Part shown: positions 1-10,433 of the stretch, in pieces
Layout: every line of letters begins with the position of its first letter
Numbering within the stretch: position 1 is the first letter of the stretch
Source: Lumbricus rubellus
Taxonomy: Eukaryota > Annelida > Clitellata > Crassiclitellata > Lumbricidae
NCBI GenBank assembly: GCA_945859605.1
Contig: OX243814.1
Location: 39,896,647 to 39,960,646 of the forward strand
Direction: 5' to 3'
Length of the DNA: 64,000 nucleotides
Made by a program: the position numbers and the translations under genes
The notes under the pieces: model-generated
The model's database searches: none
What the model was told of the DNA's origin: nothing
What the model saw: only the letters and a program-made list of their open reading frames with translations

Positions 1-151
1 ATCAAAAAAATATTGAGAATGCTACGAATAATGGCCGGCTGTGAGCCACAGAATTACATTGGGGAGGGAGTAGGCCTACTCGCTAAGACTTTCGTGTCTT
101 ATCTACACTTGGGATTTCGGCTCTGCATATAAGTCTAATCGTTGCACTTAC

Positions 152-463
152 TGGGAACCACTGATGTAGTGCACTGGAAATTCTGCGCTGCATCCTGTGA
201 CGTATCCCCAATACTGCAGGTTAGCCATGATCCAAACTTGATCCTTATTATCGTCCTCGATGCAACCTGACTGAATGGTTCATTGAAACAAGTGAATTCT
301 TGTTGGACTGTAGAGTTGCTTCTTTCGCCATACTCGTATCTCCAGATTGAATGTGGAGCACAGTTACCGGTGTAGTTTACAGCACAGCTTACTTCAGTTA
401 CCACGGTTGGTGTCACAGTGCAGTTAGCAGCACTTATGTTATCATTGCAAGTCGGAATTCCAT
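152..463 (-). CDS. Ig domain 3 exon of minus-strand receptor
   Basis: This exon is 312 bp and phase 1-1. It starts DGIPTCND after a ttttaaaAG acceptor and ends CCC A|GTAAGT. It has more cysteines than a standard Ig domain (PTC, NCT, VSC, GNC, TC, LTC, QC) and no DxGxYxC, resembling the second extracellular domain of receptors A and B, which also opens with a Pro-x-Cys and lacks that motif. It is followed leftwards by intron sequence to the window edge. Confidence 0.65.
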
Positions 464-3400
464 CTTTTAAAGTAAGAAACAACACTGTCCGTGTGTGTAT
501 AATTGTATATATAAATATATATATATATATAATTATAATATATAATTATTATGTTAAGCACTGCAATGTTTCCAACCATGGTTTTTTAGCGTGCAGTTCT
601 AAATACAACTTGTTCCTGCTGTCTCACTCTTTCTCTATATCTGTTTCGTTCTGTCTCACAGTTTCTCACTTTTAGTTTAACATAAAATGGATGGCTCACA
701 AGACCATCTAGCTGTTATTAATTTTTGCCCTTCGAGACGCTCTGAACACGGTCATAGGTACATGTAGAATGAAATAGACTGACACCGCCAATTACTAAAC
801 CGGAGCTGACACCTTAAATGTTGTGCATGGGTGTACGCATGTAATGTGCAACTATGCATGTGTGGGCGCATTCATGAATCTGCAGGCCTATGTGTCTGAT
901 TGTCTGCGTTTGTAACTGTGTATGTGTGCATTTATGTGCCAATAAAGGTGTTTTCACACTTAAATTATTCCAGTCAACATAAATCGAATATGGAATTAAA
1001 TCTGGATTTTACCTAAAACGACCAATTCCTTGTTATGACGATCACCACGTCCCGAGTCTCCTCTGCAAGTGTACGTCCCAGCATCTGACAAAAGGATGCC
1101 TGTCACTTTCAGCTTCAGTCCCTCGCTCGCTATGTCCACGGCGAATCTGCCAGAATTGGCATAACTGTTCAGGAGCTTACCAAGATTATAGACATCGTTT
1201 GAATGGCTTGATCCAATTGGAATGTGACTTAGATAGTAAGGTTGCGGAGAGCACGAAGGAAAGGATATTTGGAGTTCACCACCTTTCGTCGCAACAAAAT
1301 TCTCGCGACACATCTTCGCCGGAAGTTCACTGCCTAAAAAACATCAATTTTTCATGTACGAAAATAGTCATTTTAGTATATTTCGTCTTCCAACGCAGGT
1401 CTACCTATTAGACGGCCAACGCAGCGCTAGGGTGAGCACGAGGATTAGTGGGGCTAGCGTTACGAAGTTGAAAGATTCATAGCCTATATTTTTATTCATT
1501 CAACTTTATCTCATGAAATTTTGGATTCATATTCGTGGTCCAATTTTCTAAATATTTCTAAAATGTTAGCGTGATATATCTTCAGGTATTAGAGATATAT
1601 GCAAAACAATTTGGCTTACTTTTTTGAACCACGGTGGAGATTACAATATCCTTCTTAAGCGGTTAGCCTACATGACATTGTTACTGTTGTTACATAATTA
1701 TAAGCTGTCTTGCAATTTTTTTCTCGAATAGATTTTTCATTCCTCCTGGGTGGGCGACGGCTCGAGGAAGGCTCAAACGAGTAAATGATTTGATTAATAA
1801 AGCAGCCTCTCGATTACAAATTTGGACAACAGCTTATTTGAAAGTGTCCATCGTAGGGCCTATTTGACAACAACGGCGCTGCAGAAGTTGAATTAGATTG
1901 TTTTGTTGTAATGAAGTGGAATTAATAATCGAAAAGCGCTCTACAGCTTTGTCATGCGCTTATGCACTCAAAAATATATTAAAAAACTGACCTGTAACAG
2001 TGAGTCTGGCACGTGATGGAGTAGTCCATCCTTCTAGTTCACTACATATATAAACGCCAGCATCCTCATCAGTAACGTTACTTATAACAAGATCGTATTG
2101 TCCAATCGCTGAATTCACGTCTACTCTAAACCTGTGTTTCTTTCTGTATATCCTGACCAATCCCTCGTTAGCAATATAAACATCTGCCGCCATCGCTTCT
2201 CCATACTGCCAGTTCACTTCTGCTTTGGGATCAGTTGAACAATTGAGTCGGACTTGAGATCCTGATGTGACATTTGTATCAACCGGCGTTACAGTCAGTG
2301 CTGCGTTTACTCCTATGTAACAAGACAATTGGGCCACCACAAGCACTTAAAGCAGATTCAATGGTATAATACAGATGTTATAGTTACACTATTAACAACT
2401 AGGCCTATGTGCTAATCGGAAATTAGCATAGGGCCTAGGCCTACATATTCACATCTTTAAAATAATTTTACTATTACTATTATCATCGATATTACTAGGC
2501 CTACTATTACTACTATTATTGTTGTTATCATTATTATAATCATCATTATAATAGGCCTAACTATCATTATTATATTTCGACCTGCTGTAATCCTAGTGCT
2601 CAGGAGGCGAAGAAATTGTCCGAATACTGTTAGTTATTATAGTTAATGACATCTGGAACGGCTACGGTTTGTCCAATTTTGGCAAATCAAAGGCACTGAA
2701 TTCCTGGATAATAATTGAAAGGCGTTGGAATAAATGGATAGTTTCATTCGGATCTCCGGAGATCCGGGTAAAATTGTGTCTAAGATCAGAAATGAATGCA
2801 AGACCACCAATATTGAATGGGGGTCAAGCCTGCAAAGGTTTCAAGGACCAGATGAACGAAGTCGTGTATTGCAATGAGTGGTCTGCCTTTCACATCGTTT
2901 CCAGCAGCTGCAATCTCAGCAGCGGCACCTGCCGTAACTGAAGTAGGCGATATTATATTTTGCCCTGCTCGAGGTACTTCGTTCCCACTGGTACTTAAAT
3001 TTATAAAAGCAATGTATCTACTATGAAAAGATTACACCTCATCCATATCGGACGTGGGTCTGATGAAGGTGCCTCTGAAAGTTACGGCGTTATTATTATT
3101 ATTATCATCATCATCTTCACCACCACCACCACCACCAGACAGGTGGAAAGTAGTCTTCTCAGCAATGACAATTTTTTAATTTGTTATGACAATGCGAAAG
3201 CAGGGCAGAATTGGATTCGGGACGGTTTCCGGTAGACCCTTGCCCGTAATTTAAAAATTAATCAAAGAATGCATGCAGACCTTTGCATCAGGTCTCACGA
3301 ACAATTTACTGCATTTATTTGCGGACAATAACACGGATGTAATCATGAGAATGCAGAACCATGGTAGATAATATTATCTTGTCATTTCATAAATAAAAGT

Positions 3401-3779
3401 CCATTCCATGCGATTGTTCTCTGGAAAATGTCGCTCTTGTGGCATGACCTCCCCCCAAACCTCCATCTCCTCCACCTGACCAGTCAATCTTTATTTCTCA
3501 AGTTCCTTAAATCTTTTTTCTTTAGTCGTGGCTGCAGGGCTGGGAGCGCCTCTGAGTAGTTTCTTGAAGAGGCGCTATATAAATTCTAATAATGAATGAA
3601 TGAATGAATAAGTAAATCTAATATCTAAGTACTTTCAATAGCAATTTAGAAAATATAGGCTTGTGACAGTATAATGACTAACTTGGAATAACAAATTAAC
3701 ATTTCTTACCTATCTTGCGATGAATCTCCATTAGCAACAAGACCACCAGGTCCCACCGTATTAAAGACTGTAACACCAT
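152..3779 (-). CDS. Ig-superfamily receptor gene, 5' part (leader plus three Ig exons; 3' end outside window)
   Basis: Exon model on the minus strand: leader 3779-3710, Ig1 2312-1992, Ig2 1333-1013, Ig3 463-152. All junctions have AG acceptors and GT donors, and every exon is symmetrical phase 1-1, the usual layout of secreted or membrane Ig proteins. The leader is hydrophobic and starts MVLQSLIRW. Ig1 has the B-strand cysteine (VRLNC), the tryptophan (VNWQYGE) and the F-strand DAGVYIC motif. Ig2 has FPSC and DAGTYTC. Ig3 has VSC, IWRYEYGE and WLTC with extra cysteines. The donor after Ig3 is CCCA|GTAAGT; without splicing there, translation stops 5 codons later at 137-135. Membrane and tail exons would lie beyond position 1. 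The role is probably that of a cell-surface or secreted recognition receptor. Splicing is inferred from sequence only. Confidence 0.72.
1013..1333 (-). CDS. Ig domain 2 exon of minus-strand receptor
   Basis: This exon is also 321 bp and phase 1-1, with acceptor gttttttAG and donor TTTTAG|GTAAAA. It encodes SELPAKMCREN at the start, then the FPSC cysteine and the LSDAGTYTC motif, and ends in the typical G-strand KELVVLG. The Ig1 and Ig2 exons have identical length, which fits exon duplication. Confidence 0.75.
1992..2312 (-). CDS. Ig domain 1 exon of minus-strand receptor
   Basis: This 321-bp exon (107 codons, phase 1-1) lies between a ttgttacatAG acceptor and an ACAG|GTCAGT donor. It encodes a V/I-type Ig fold with LNC, NWQY and DAGVYIC and two candidate N-glycosylation sequons (NVT, NCS). 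An in-frame ATG a few codons upstream reads into a hydrophobic stretch, but the acceptor and the separate leader exon at 3710-3779 make a spliced start more likely. Confidence 0.75.
2313..3709 (-). other. Intron between leader and Ig1 with low-complexity DNA
   Basis: No coding exon is recognised here. It contains ATT/ATC-rich simple sequence (about 2460-2575 and 3091-3140, the latter running into CAC repeats) and a LINE/SINE-type 3' end at 3525-3610. Confidence 0.5.
3525..3610 (+). repeat. LINE/SINE 3'-end fragment
   Basis: It contains GAGCGCCTCTGAGTAG and AGGCGCTATATAAAT and ends in (AATG)n. This is the same 3' end seen at 56340-56420 and 61990-62075 and, reversed, at 44330-44360, 45590-45625 and 55856-55900. 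Confidence 0.65.
3710..3779 (-). CDS. Leader (signal peptide) exon, proximal copy
   Basis: ATG begins at 3779. 23 codons plus one base end at a consensus donor ATAG|GTAAGA. The peptide is MVLQSLIRW followed by a DLVVLLLM core, a plausible signal sequence, and joins Ig1 (2312) in phase 1. A CCAAT box (ATTGG on +, 3972-3976) lies about 190 bp upstream. Confidence 0.6.
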
Positions 3780-3971
3780 AATTATTTTATTCTATGTCCA
3801 GAATTCTGTTTCTTTCATTCGGAACGAAGAGTCAATTACAGCGTGCTTGCTATCTCTCTATGCCAATTGCCCATATGCATTATATAGATCTATATAATGC
3901 ACAGCGTGACCAATGAAGCAGCAGTGAGCCCTATAATAGCCTTTAGGGTTAGGGTGGTACACGGCATTGCG

Positions 3972-3976
3972 ATTGG
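3972..3976 (-). promoter_or_regulatory. CCAAT box upstream of proximal leader exon
   Basis: CAACCAATCGC on the minus strand lies about 193 bp before the ATG. The same motif and context are kept in the duplicate at 6315-6319 (about 156 bp before that ATG). Promoter function is inferred from conservation between the duplicates. Confidence 0.4.
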
Positions 3977-5224
3977 TTGCGGCTCTCGCCTAGTAAAGTT
4001 TTAAGTTTTCCTGTGAGAGTTTACCATAGTAATTAATTTTTTTGATTGATCACCGTATGAACGGCTATTCGATATTCCCGCAGTGCGCTTACAGATTAGT
4101 ATAGGCTACATGTATGCTTTCTTAAACGTTTGGATCAACTCAAGGACATGTAGGACAAGTAGGAATTGAAGCTCTAACCACGACAACGTTGACACTAATT
4201 TCATATTACTTGAAGTACATGTAGGTGACTGAAGGTCTACTTTAAAAAAGCAAGATATAATGTAACTGAGGTCGGTGGTGCATTGATTGGGAGGAGAGAT
4301 GAGGTGTGGCCTTTGAATAGCCTATAGTGAGGTGTGAGCGTTCAAGGTGATATTCAACTAGCCAGTTATAGATTTATACGGCCTAAGTCCCATAATTATG
4401 GTCCAGCAACTGCAAAATGTCGTGAACAATGTCAAATAAGCGGTCATGTATATCCTCAATAAGTATAGTTCTTTAATGATAACGGATTAATAATATTATA
4501 ATTAATGGGGTAGCAGGTAGGTAGTCTCAGTTTAACGTCACTGTGCGATAACAAAGGTCATTAACGACGCCCTCCTGCATTATCCAGGCTTGAGAGTCGG
4601 GACTGGCTGGCACGGTCAGAAAGTAACAAGTGGTGGAGGTTAGGGCAATGGTTAACAATCTGGCACAAAGAGCGCACGGACACGGCATCGCTTTCTTTTA
4701 CCCCCCCCCCCCTAAAGGTCCACTCAACCTTTCAATCGGCAGATACGTTGGCAAATTAGTAGTGGGACGTGATGGACGCTTTTTGGCTATCGACAGTTAA
4801 ATTCGACTCCTATAATAACTTGAGGTCATCCGCCATGCTATGAATTGTAATCATTCTGCGTTTGGTCAGTCTGATATTGAACAAAGATTTTTATTAATAC
4901 TTTTATATACATGTGCAATTGTGCATATGGGTGCGCAGCTGCAGCGCAGGACATTTTAGAGATATGCCTACATAAAAGGAGAGGCAGACATTCGCACGGA
5001 AACTTATATAGAAAACAGACAGGTAGAGAGTAGCATACTCACTGATTAGGCCTACTCAGCAATGATAATGATTTTATGACATGATCTCAATTAATCAAAT
5101 AATCAAACCATACTTGCCATTATTAAAAAAATTAATCGAAGATTGCATGCTGGCCGTTGCATCAGGTCTAACGAACAATTTACTGCATTTATTACGAACA
5201 ACATAAGGATCACTTAGTCATGAG

Positions 5225-5868
5225 GGTTCCACGACAACTGGTCTACCGACAACTCGTCTACCGACAACTCGTCTACCGACAACTCATCTACCGACAAATT
5301 ACTTGTCTCTGGACAAGGACAATAATTGGTCTGCTGACAATTTGTATCGATGAAATAGAAGCTGGACTTATGAAAATGTTTTTAAGCTTAAATGGAAGCT
5401 GTATTGATGATTTTCATTCATGTATTCATGTATTTCAACGTGGCATCCAGCTTCTACTTCCAATCTAAAAGTACCTTCAGCCAGCTTCTATTTCTGGCTC
5501 GTTATTTTCGTCAATCCAGGTTCTACTACAAATATAAAAATACCCTCATCAAGCTTCCATTACTTAAGCGATTTTCATCAATCCAGCTTCTATTTCAGAT
5601 CTAGAAATACTTTCCTCCAGCTTGTATTTCTCAAACGTTATTTTCGTCAATCCAGCTTCTATTTCACACGTAAACGAACCACCATCCAGATTCCATTTCT
5701 CTAGCGTTGTTCATCAATCCTACCTCCACTTCACCTGTGAAAACTTTTATCCAGCTTTTATTCCTCAAGCGCTGGATCAGTTGTCTGTAGACCAGTTGTC
5801 GGTAGACGAATTGTCCGGAGACCACTTGTCGGTAGACGCGTTGTCGTTAGACCAGTTGTCGTGACACC
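5225..5868. mobile_element. 644-bp TIR element with 8-bp TSD and 15-bp subterminal repeats
   Basis: The ends are inverted: GGTTCCACGACAACTGG at the left and CCAGTTGTCGTGACACC at the right. Inside each end lie short tandem copies of a GTCTACCGACAACTC-type motif. The core is repeats around ATCCAGCTTCTATTTC. Flanks are GTCATGAG (5217-5224) and GTAATGAG (5869-5876). The paralogous block at 3339-3349 shows the empty site, so this is a true insertion after the block duplication. It has no coding capacity and is a non-autonomous DNA transposon. Confidence 0.75.
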
Positions 5869-6089
5869 GTAATGAGAATGCTGAACCATGATAGATATAA
5901 TTATGCTACTCTTATCATATCATAAATGAAAGGTCATTGCATGCGATGGTTCTCTGGCAAATGTCGCTCGTGTGGCATAAGCAAAAGCAATTTCTAAGTC
6001 CATTTCAATGAAATTTACACAATATAAGCTTATGCCAAGCACTATATGACTAATGTACACTGTAGATAAAAAAAATTAACATTTGCTAC

Positions 6090-6159
6090 CTCTTTTATGG
6101 TGAACCTCCATTAGCAACAGGACAATCAGTTCCCAAAATTTAAAAGACTGCAACACCAT
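6090..6159 (-). CDS. Leader (signal peptide) exon, distal duplicate copy
   Basis: This copy is the same length (70 bp) and phase as the 3710-3779 exon, with peptide MVLQSFKFW then ELIVLLLM and donor AGAG|GTAGCA. The exon and its flanks (about 5100-6500) are a diverged duplicate of 3240-4270. It could be an alternative first exon of the same receptor gene or an orphan left by tandem gene duplication. No separate Ig exons are visible between the two leaders. Confidence 0.5.
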
Positions 6160-6314
6160 TATATATTCTATATCCAGAATTCTGTTTATTCCGTTCAGAG
6201 CAAAGATTTAGCCACAGTGTGCTTGGTGTCTAACCTCTCTCTATGCATGCGAATAAGCATGCACATAGCATGACCAGTCCTATACTATAGCTATTATGGG
6301 AAAACGGCATTGCG

Positions 6315-6319
6315 ATTGG
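6315..6319 (-). promoter_or_regulatory. CCAAT box upstream of distal leader exon
   Basis: This is the duplicate of the 3972-3976 site, in the shared context CATTGCGATTGGTTG read on the plus strand. Confidence 0.35.
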
Positions 6320-7448
6320 TTGCAGCTCTCGGCTTGTAAAGTTTAAAGTCTTCCATACGACAGCTTCCTACAATTATTTTGTGATTGAACAATGAACATC
6401 CTATGATTGATCTTAGGCTATCATCTACCCCCGCATTGAGTTTACAGACGTTCAATCAAGCACATGACTACTTACATGCACTTAAACAGTTGGAGCAACT
6501 CAGACATGACATTGTAGGCCTACTCAATATAAAATGGGGCGTGGCTTTATCCTGAGACAGTCTGCTCCTCAAATCCTCTGTTTTCGGGAGACTTCATATC
6601 GCAACACCGGATCTCATGGAACCGCCCCCTTCTTGCCTGTGTAAGCCTACAACAATATCAGGGGCGGAAACCTGGTCCGAACTTTGGGGGGGACGGACGA
6701 GCGGCTGAAAGACGATCGCTGAAGCGCGAAGCACCGAGTTGGGAGGGGTGAATTAAGGTTGTTTTTAATATTCACACCTAATTGTAGCATTTTAGCTGTC
6801 GTCAAAAATGAAAAATGATCCATTTTCTTAGTCCCAATAGAAGTAGTTCAAACTGTAATTTGTTATTGAACACGATCGGAGTGCAGATTGTATTAGACAC
6901 CTTTTTAATGCTGATATCACAAATTTATATAATGATGGAATGTGCTAAATTTCGCAAAACAGTTTTGCAAAAAAACTATCTATGCATTTAACATAGACAC
7001 CTCTGTAATGCAATCAATCAAAAATATATATAAGAAAATCATGCTATGTAGTGAATATTACTCAAATTCATGACTAAAATATTTGCGTTAATTTATTACA
7101 TGCAAATTATGTTGATTAGAAAGACTAAAAAGAAAACACTGATAGGAATGAAAATCTACTCTTGTCTATAATTATTATATACATACTATCAGAGCATATC
7201 AAAATAATTCCGTTACAGAACTGCATGACTTTTTCTCAGCCTTTTGATCTACCCTGGTAAATAACTGCCAACCAAATGACAATGACTTTTTCAAAACTTT
7301 TTTTGCTGCGAGGATGTGATTTTACAACTGTCTAAGACCATTATAACTGCCATTTTATTTAAAATCAACACTTCTATGTGAACTTGCACGTTTAAAAGCC
7401 CTGCCAACTCTCATTATGCATAGATTAAATCCGTTCAAGAGACCAAAT

Positions 7449-8553
7449 CGTGGACGGAGTTTGGTTTACATTTTTGGGGGCTAAAAAAACTTAAAGTTTG
7501 GATATGAGGCGGAGACTTGGTCCAGATTGAGCGGCGCCGGAATTTTTTTCTCGAATCAAAAGTTAATGAGCCTTTTTAGTCATCGAGTTTAATTTAAATC
7601 TAATAAAAACCATACTATCTTGCGTAAACACCTTTTTTAGTCAAGTAGTTTATTTGAAATATCATAAAACCATACTAATTACCGTAAACACCTTTTTTAG
7701 TCATCGAGTTTAATTGAAATCTCATAAAAACGATACTATTTAGCGTAAACACCTTTTTTAGCCATCGAGATTAATTTAAATCTTAAAAACATACTATTTT
7801 GTGTAAACACCTTTCTTATTATCGAGAATAATTGTAATCTCATAAAAACCATACTATTTTGCGTAAACACCTTTTTTAGTGACCCGGTTTAATTGAAATA
7901 TCGTAAAACCATGTTTTTTTCCGTAAACACCTTTTTTAGTCATATTGTTAAATTTAAATATCATAGATCTATACTATTTTCCGAAGACACCTTCTTTGGT
8001 CATCGAGTTTAATTTAAGTCTCATAAAAACTTTACTATTTCGCGTAAACCCCATTTTTAGTCATTGAGTTTAATTGAAATCTCATAAGACCATAATATTT
8101 CCGTAAACACCTTTTTTAGTCATCGAAATTTGCTAAATTCTCATAAAAACCATACTATTTTGCGTAAACATATTTTTTGGGAGTTTAATTTAAATCTCAC
8201 AAAACCATATTATTTTTCAGACAAAAAGTGTGTTGACCTTTTCTTGGTCATAGAGTTGAAATCTCATAAAAACCATTCTTTTTCCTTACACACGTCGAGT
8301 TTAATAGAAATCTCATGAAACCATACTAACTTTCCGGACACACCCGTTTTAGTCAACGACTTTAATTGAAGTTTCACAACAACCATGCTATTTTTCCTGG
8401 ATAAAAAAGCGTTAATCATCGGATTCAAGTTTCGCTCGTGAAAATTTCTTGGGGGCTAACCCCGGAAACTATACCATTTTCCTTGTGACAGACCTGAATC
8501 TGGGTCTTCTTGAGGGGTTTGAGCCCCCTAGCCCGTTATAAACTCCGCCCATG
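7449..8553. mobile_element. Nested hAT-like element carrying a tandem array
   Basis: The ends are CGTGGACGGAGTT and AACTCCGCCCATG (imperfect inverted repeats). Flanks are GACCAAAT (7441-7448) and GACCCAAT (8554-8561), a 7 of 8 match. GGGGGCTAA and GAGCCCCCTAGCCC lie inside the ends. Most of the body is a ~61-bp tandem repeat. Confidence 0.65.
7560..8420. repeat. ~61-bp AT-rich minisatellite (about 13 copies)
   Basis: The copies share GTAAACACCTTTTTTAGTCA, then a TTTAATTGAAATCTCATAAA-like stretch and a CCATACTATTTT end. They are diverged from one another and the spacing is about 61 bp. The array sits wholly inside the nested hAT-like element. Confidence 0.8.
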
Positions 8554-9063
8554 GACCCAATGATGTTCTATGTCCCACTGTTCGTTTTCCAGAGGAACAA
8601 TAAACAAAATACTTACTTACTTACTTATTTACGTATTAACTTTTCCTTTTACTTCTGATGTTGAATATGACGCTGATTTGAGCCTGAAGAGAAGCTGAAT
8701 TGAATTTAGCAGAAACCCGACATGTGACGTTGTGAGTTTGTGACGTTGGGTGTTTTCAAGTCTTTATAATAATTGGAAATGTGTTAAAAGAGGTGTCTTA
8801 TCTATACAGTATAATGTTCGCAAACTATCCAATGTGGGACTTAATAACTTTTGGTTAGTGCCTGGATTGCTCTGGAGTTCATAACATTATAAATATTTAC
8901 TTCATCTGCTAAACTTTTTTCTCTAGTTCCCTACTGAAGATTGTGTACATGTCCTAACGCTTGAACATTGGGGGGGACAAATGCATGGGCCGTCCCCCCA
9001 ACGTCTTCTTTGGGGGGGACCGTCCCCCCCTGTCCCCCCTAGGTTTCCGCCCCTGAACAATAT

Positions 9064-10393
9064 TCATTGTGGCTTCACTTTCATTCTTTCAAGTCATAAG
9101 AACGTCACATTAAGTTCCTACACGCAAAATATGACACAAGGAACTGGTCTCAGACCTGGGAGTCTTAGATACAACAACTAGCAATGGTTTTTACGCACTG
9201 CAGCGCCTTGATGTCTAAGCTTATACTACATGTATAACATGCCTCATTCAACTTGCACGAAAGGCAGACTCCGTAAAATGATATTTCTGTGGGCACTGAT
9301 GACAGAGTAATGGCTGAACTACTGTGACCTAATTGACCAATGACCAAGTAACCGTCCTTACTGAATGGTGATTAACTCTGAAATAATGTGATTGATCTGG
9401 AGTTCAATGTTTTGCAAACCATAATACAATTTGGAATGCATTCCATACTGGACTGAACAGGAAACCAATGCCATAGCTTATGTGCATGAGTTGTATATTA
9501 TGTGAATTCTGAAAGGTTCACTTTGTAATGCCGCTAAATAGCAGCGCACCTAACGAAAGACTTAAAACTTATTATTATGCAACGTCATTTTGAACATACT
9601 AAGAAGGTATTAACGTGTCACTTAACACATCAATTTAACTTCAAATCAAATAAGCTTGACTATAGGCTAGGCGGCCTAGGCCTATATGCCTTTTGTTCTT
9701 AATTAAAGTCTGTAATTCAAATAAGAGTAAATAAGGGTCCTAGAATAGCTTATACTAAGCGACAGGTGTGTGGGATTTCCTTGGTCAGGTTGTCCCAAAG
9801 CCAAGCACCATCTACCTGATTCCAACATATGTAGATTTTACTCGTTTTAGGTCTAAAGGACACATGTGCCGACAGATAAATCCATTAATAATAATACACT
9901 AACGACTCACAACCATCCAGCGATAAGCCAACATCAATAAATGAAAGTGTCGGCTGACAGCAGGACCTATATTTAACGTTCAGCAGCTGCTGTCACCAAG
10001 CGAATGGTAGATGTCATTTAGTGAGTGGGGCGTGGGTGGGTGTGTTTGTGTGTGTGGTCATCGTTCAGCGGCAGCCACCTAGTGAATGGTATATGTTATT
10101 CAGTTATTGAGTGTTTGTGTCGTTATTCTTCAGCGGCAGCCTCCTTGCGAATGGTCGCACAAGTGACTAACAATTATATAATAGGCCTAACTGCGTTAGC
10201 CAATAACGGAGGTTACTCAAAAAAGCGAGAAGCTGTTTTATATCATTGTATAACGACAATAATTGTTATGCTCTGTAGGTCACGTTGGCTCCCAGGTTCC
10301 TGCTTGAACAGATCAGTCGTAAAAGCAAGTCGGGATTGTTATCTACGCTTAAATTAAAGATGATTAGGCCTATTGCCTAAACAATTCCCAAGA
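9064..10393 (+). other. 5' flank of receptor gene A, duplicated upstream of gene B
   Basis: No coding exon is seen. The last ~450 bp align by eye with the ~600 bp before gene B (GCCAATAA, TATGCTCTGTAGGTCAC, GAACAGATCAGTCGTAA and TTAAAGATGATTA are all shared). This marks the promoter and 5' UTR of a duplicated gene pair. A CCAAT box is at 10200-10204. Confidence 0.6.
10200..10204 (+). promoter_or_regulatory. CCAAT box of receptor gene A
   Basis: GTTAGCCAATAA lies about 190 bp before the ATG and is conserved at 30414-30418 upstream of gene B at the same distance. Function is inferred. Confidence 0.45.
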
Positions 10394-10433
10394 ATGTTTG
10401 TTTTATATGTTGTTTTGACTGCATGTTTGGCAG
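10394..10433 (+). CDS. Gene A leader exon
   Basis: The exon encodes MFVLYVVLTACLA plus one base, with donor GCAG|GTACGT. It is a short hydrophobic signal peptide. The first ATG and the whole exon are conserved in gene B (30602-30641). Confidence 0.7.

Larger units (their letters stand above)
6659..9055. mobile_element. hAT-like non-autonomous transposon, 2.4 kb
   Basis: The terminal inverted repeats are CAGGGGCGGAAACC and GGTTTCCGCCCCTG, flanked by an exact 8-bp TSD AACAATAT (6651-6658 and 9056-9063). An 8-bp TSD with CAGGGGCGG ends is typical of hAT. No transposase ORF is seen. A second hAT-like element is nested at 7449-8553. Subterminal runs of G or C (TGGGGGGGAC) occur at both ends. Confidence 0.85.

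Noticed and set aside
5392..5864. Overlapping frames of 70-94 codons
   Set aside because: Lie inside the 5225-5868 TIR element and read its core repeats.
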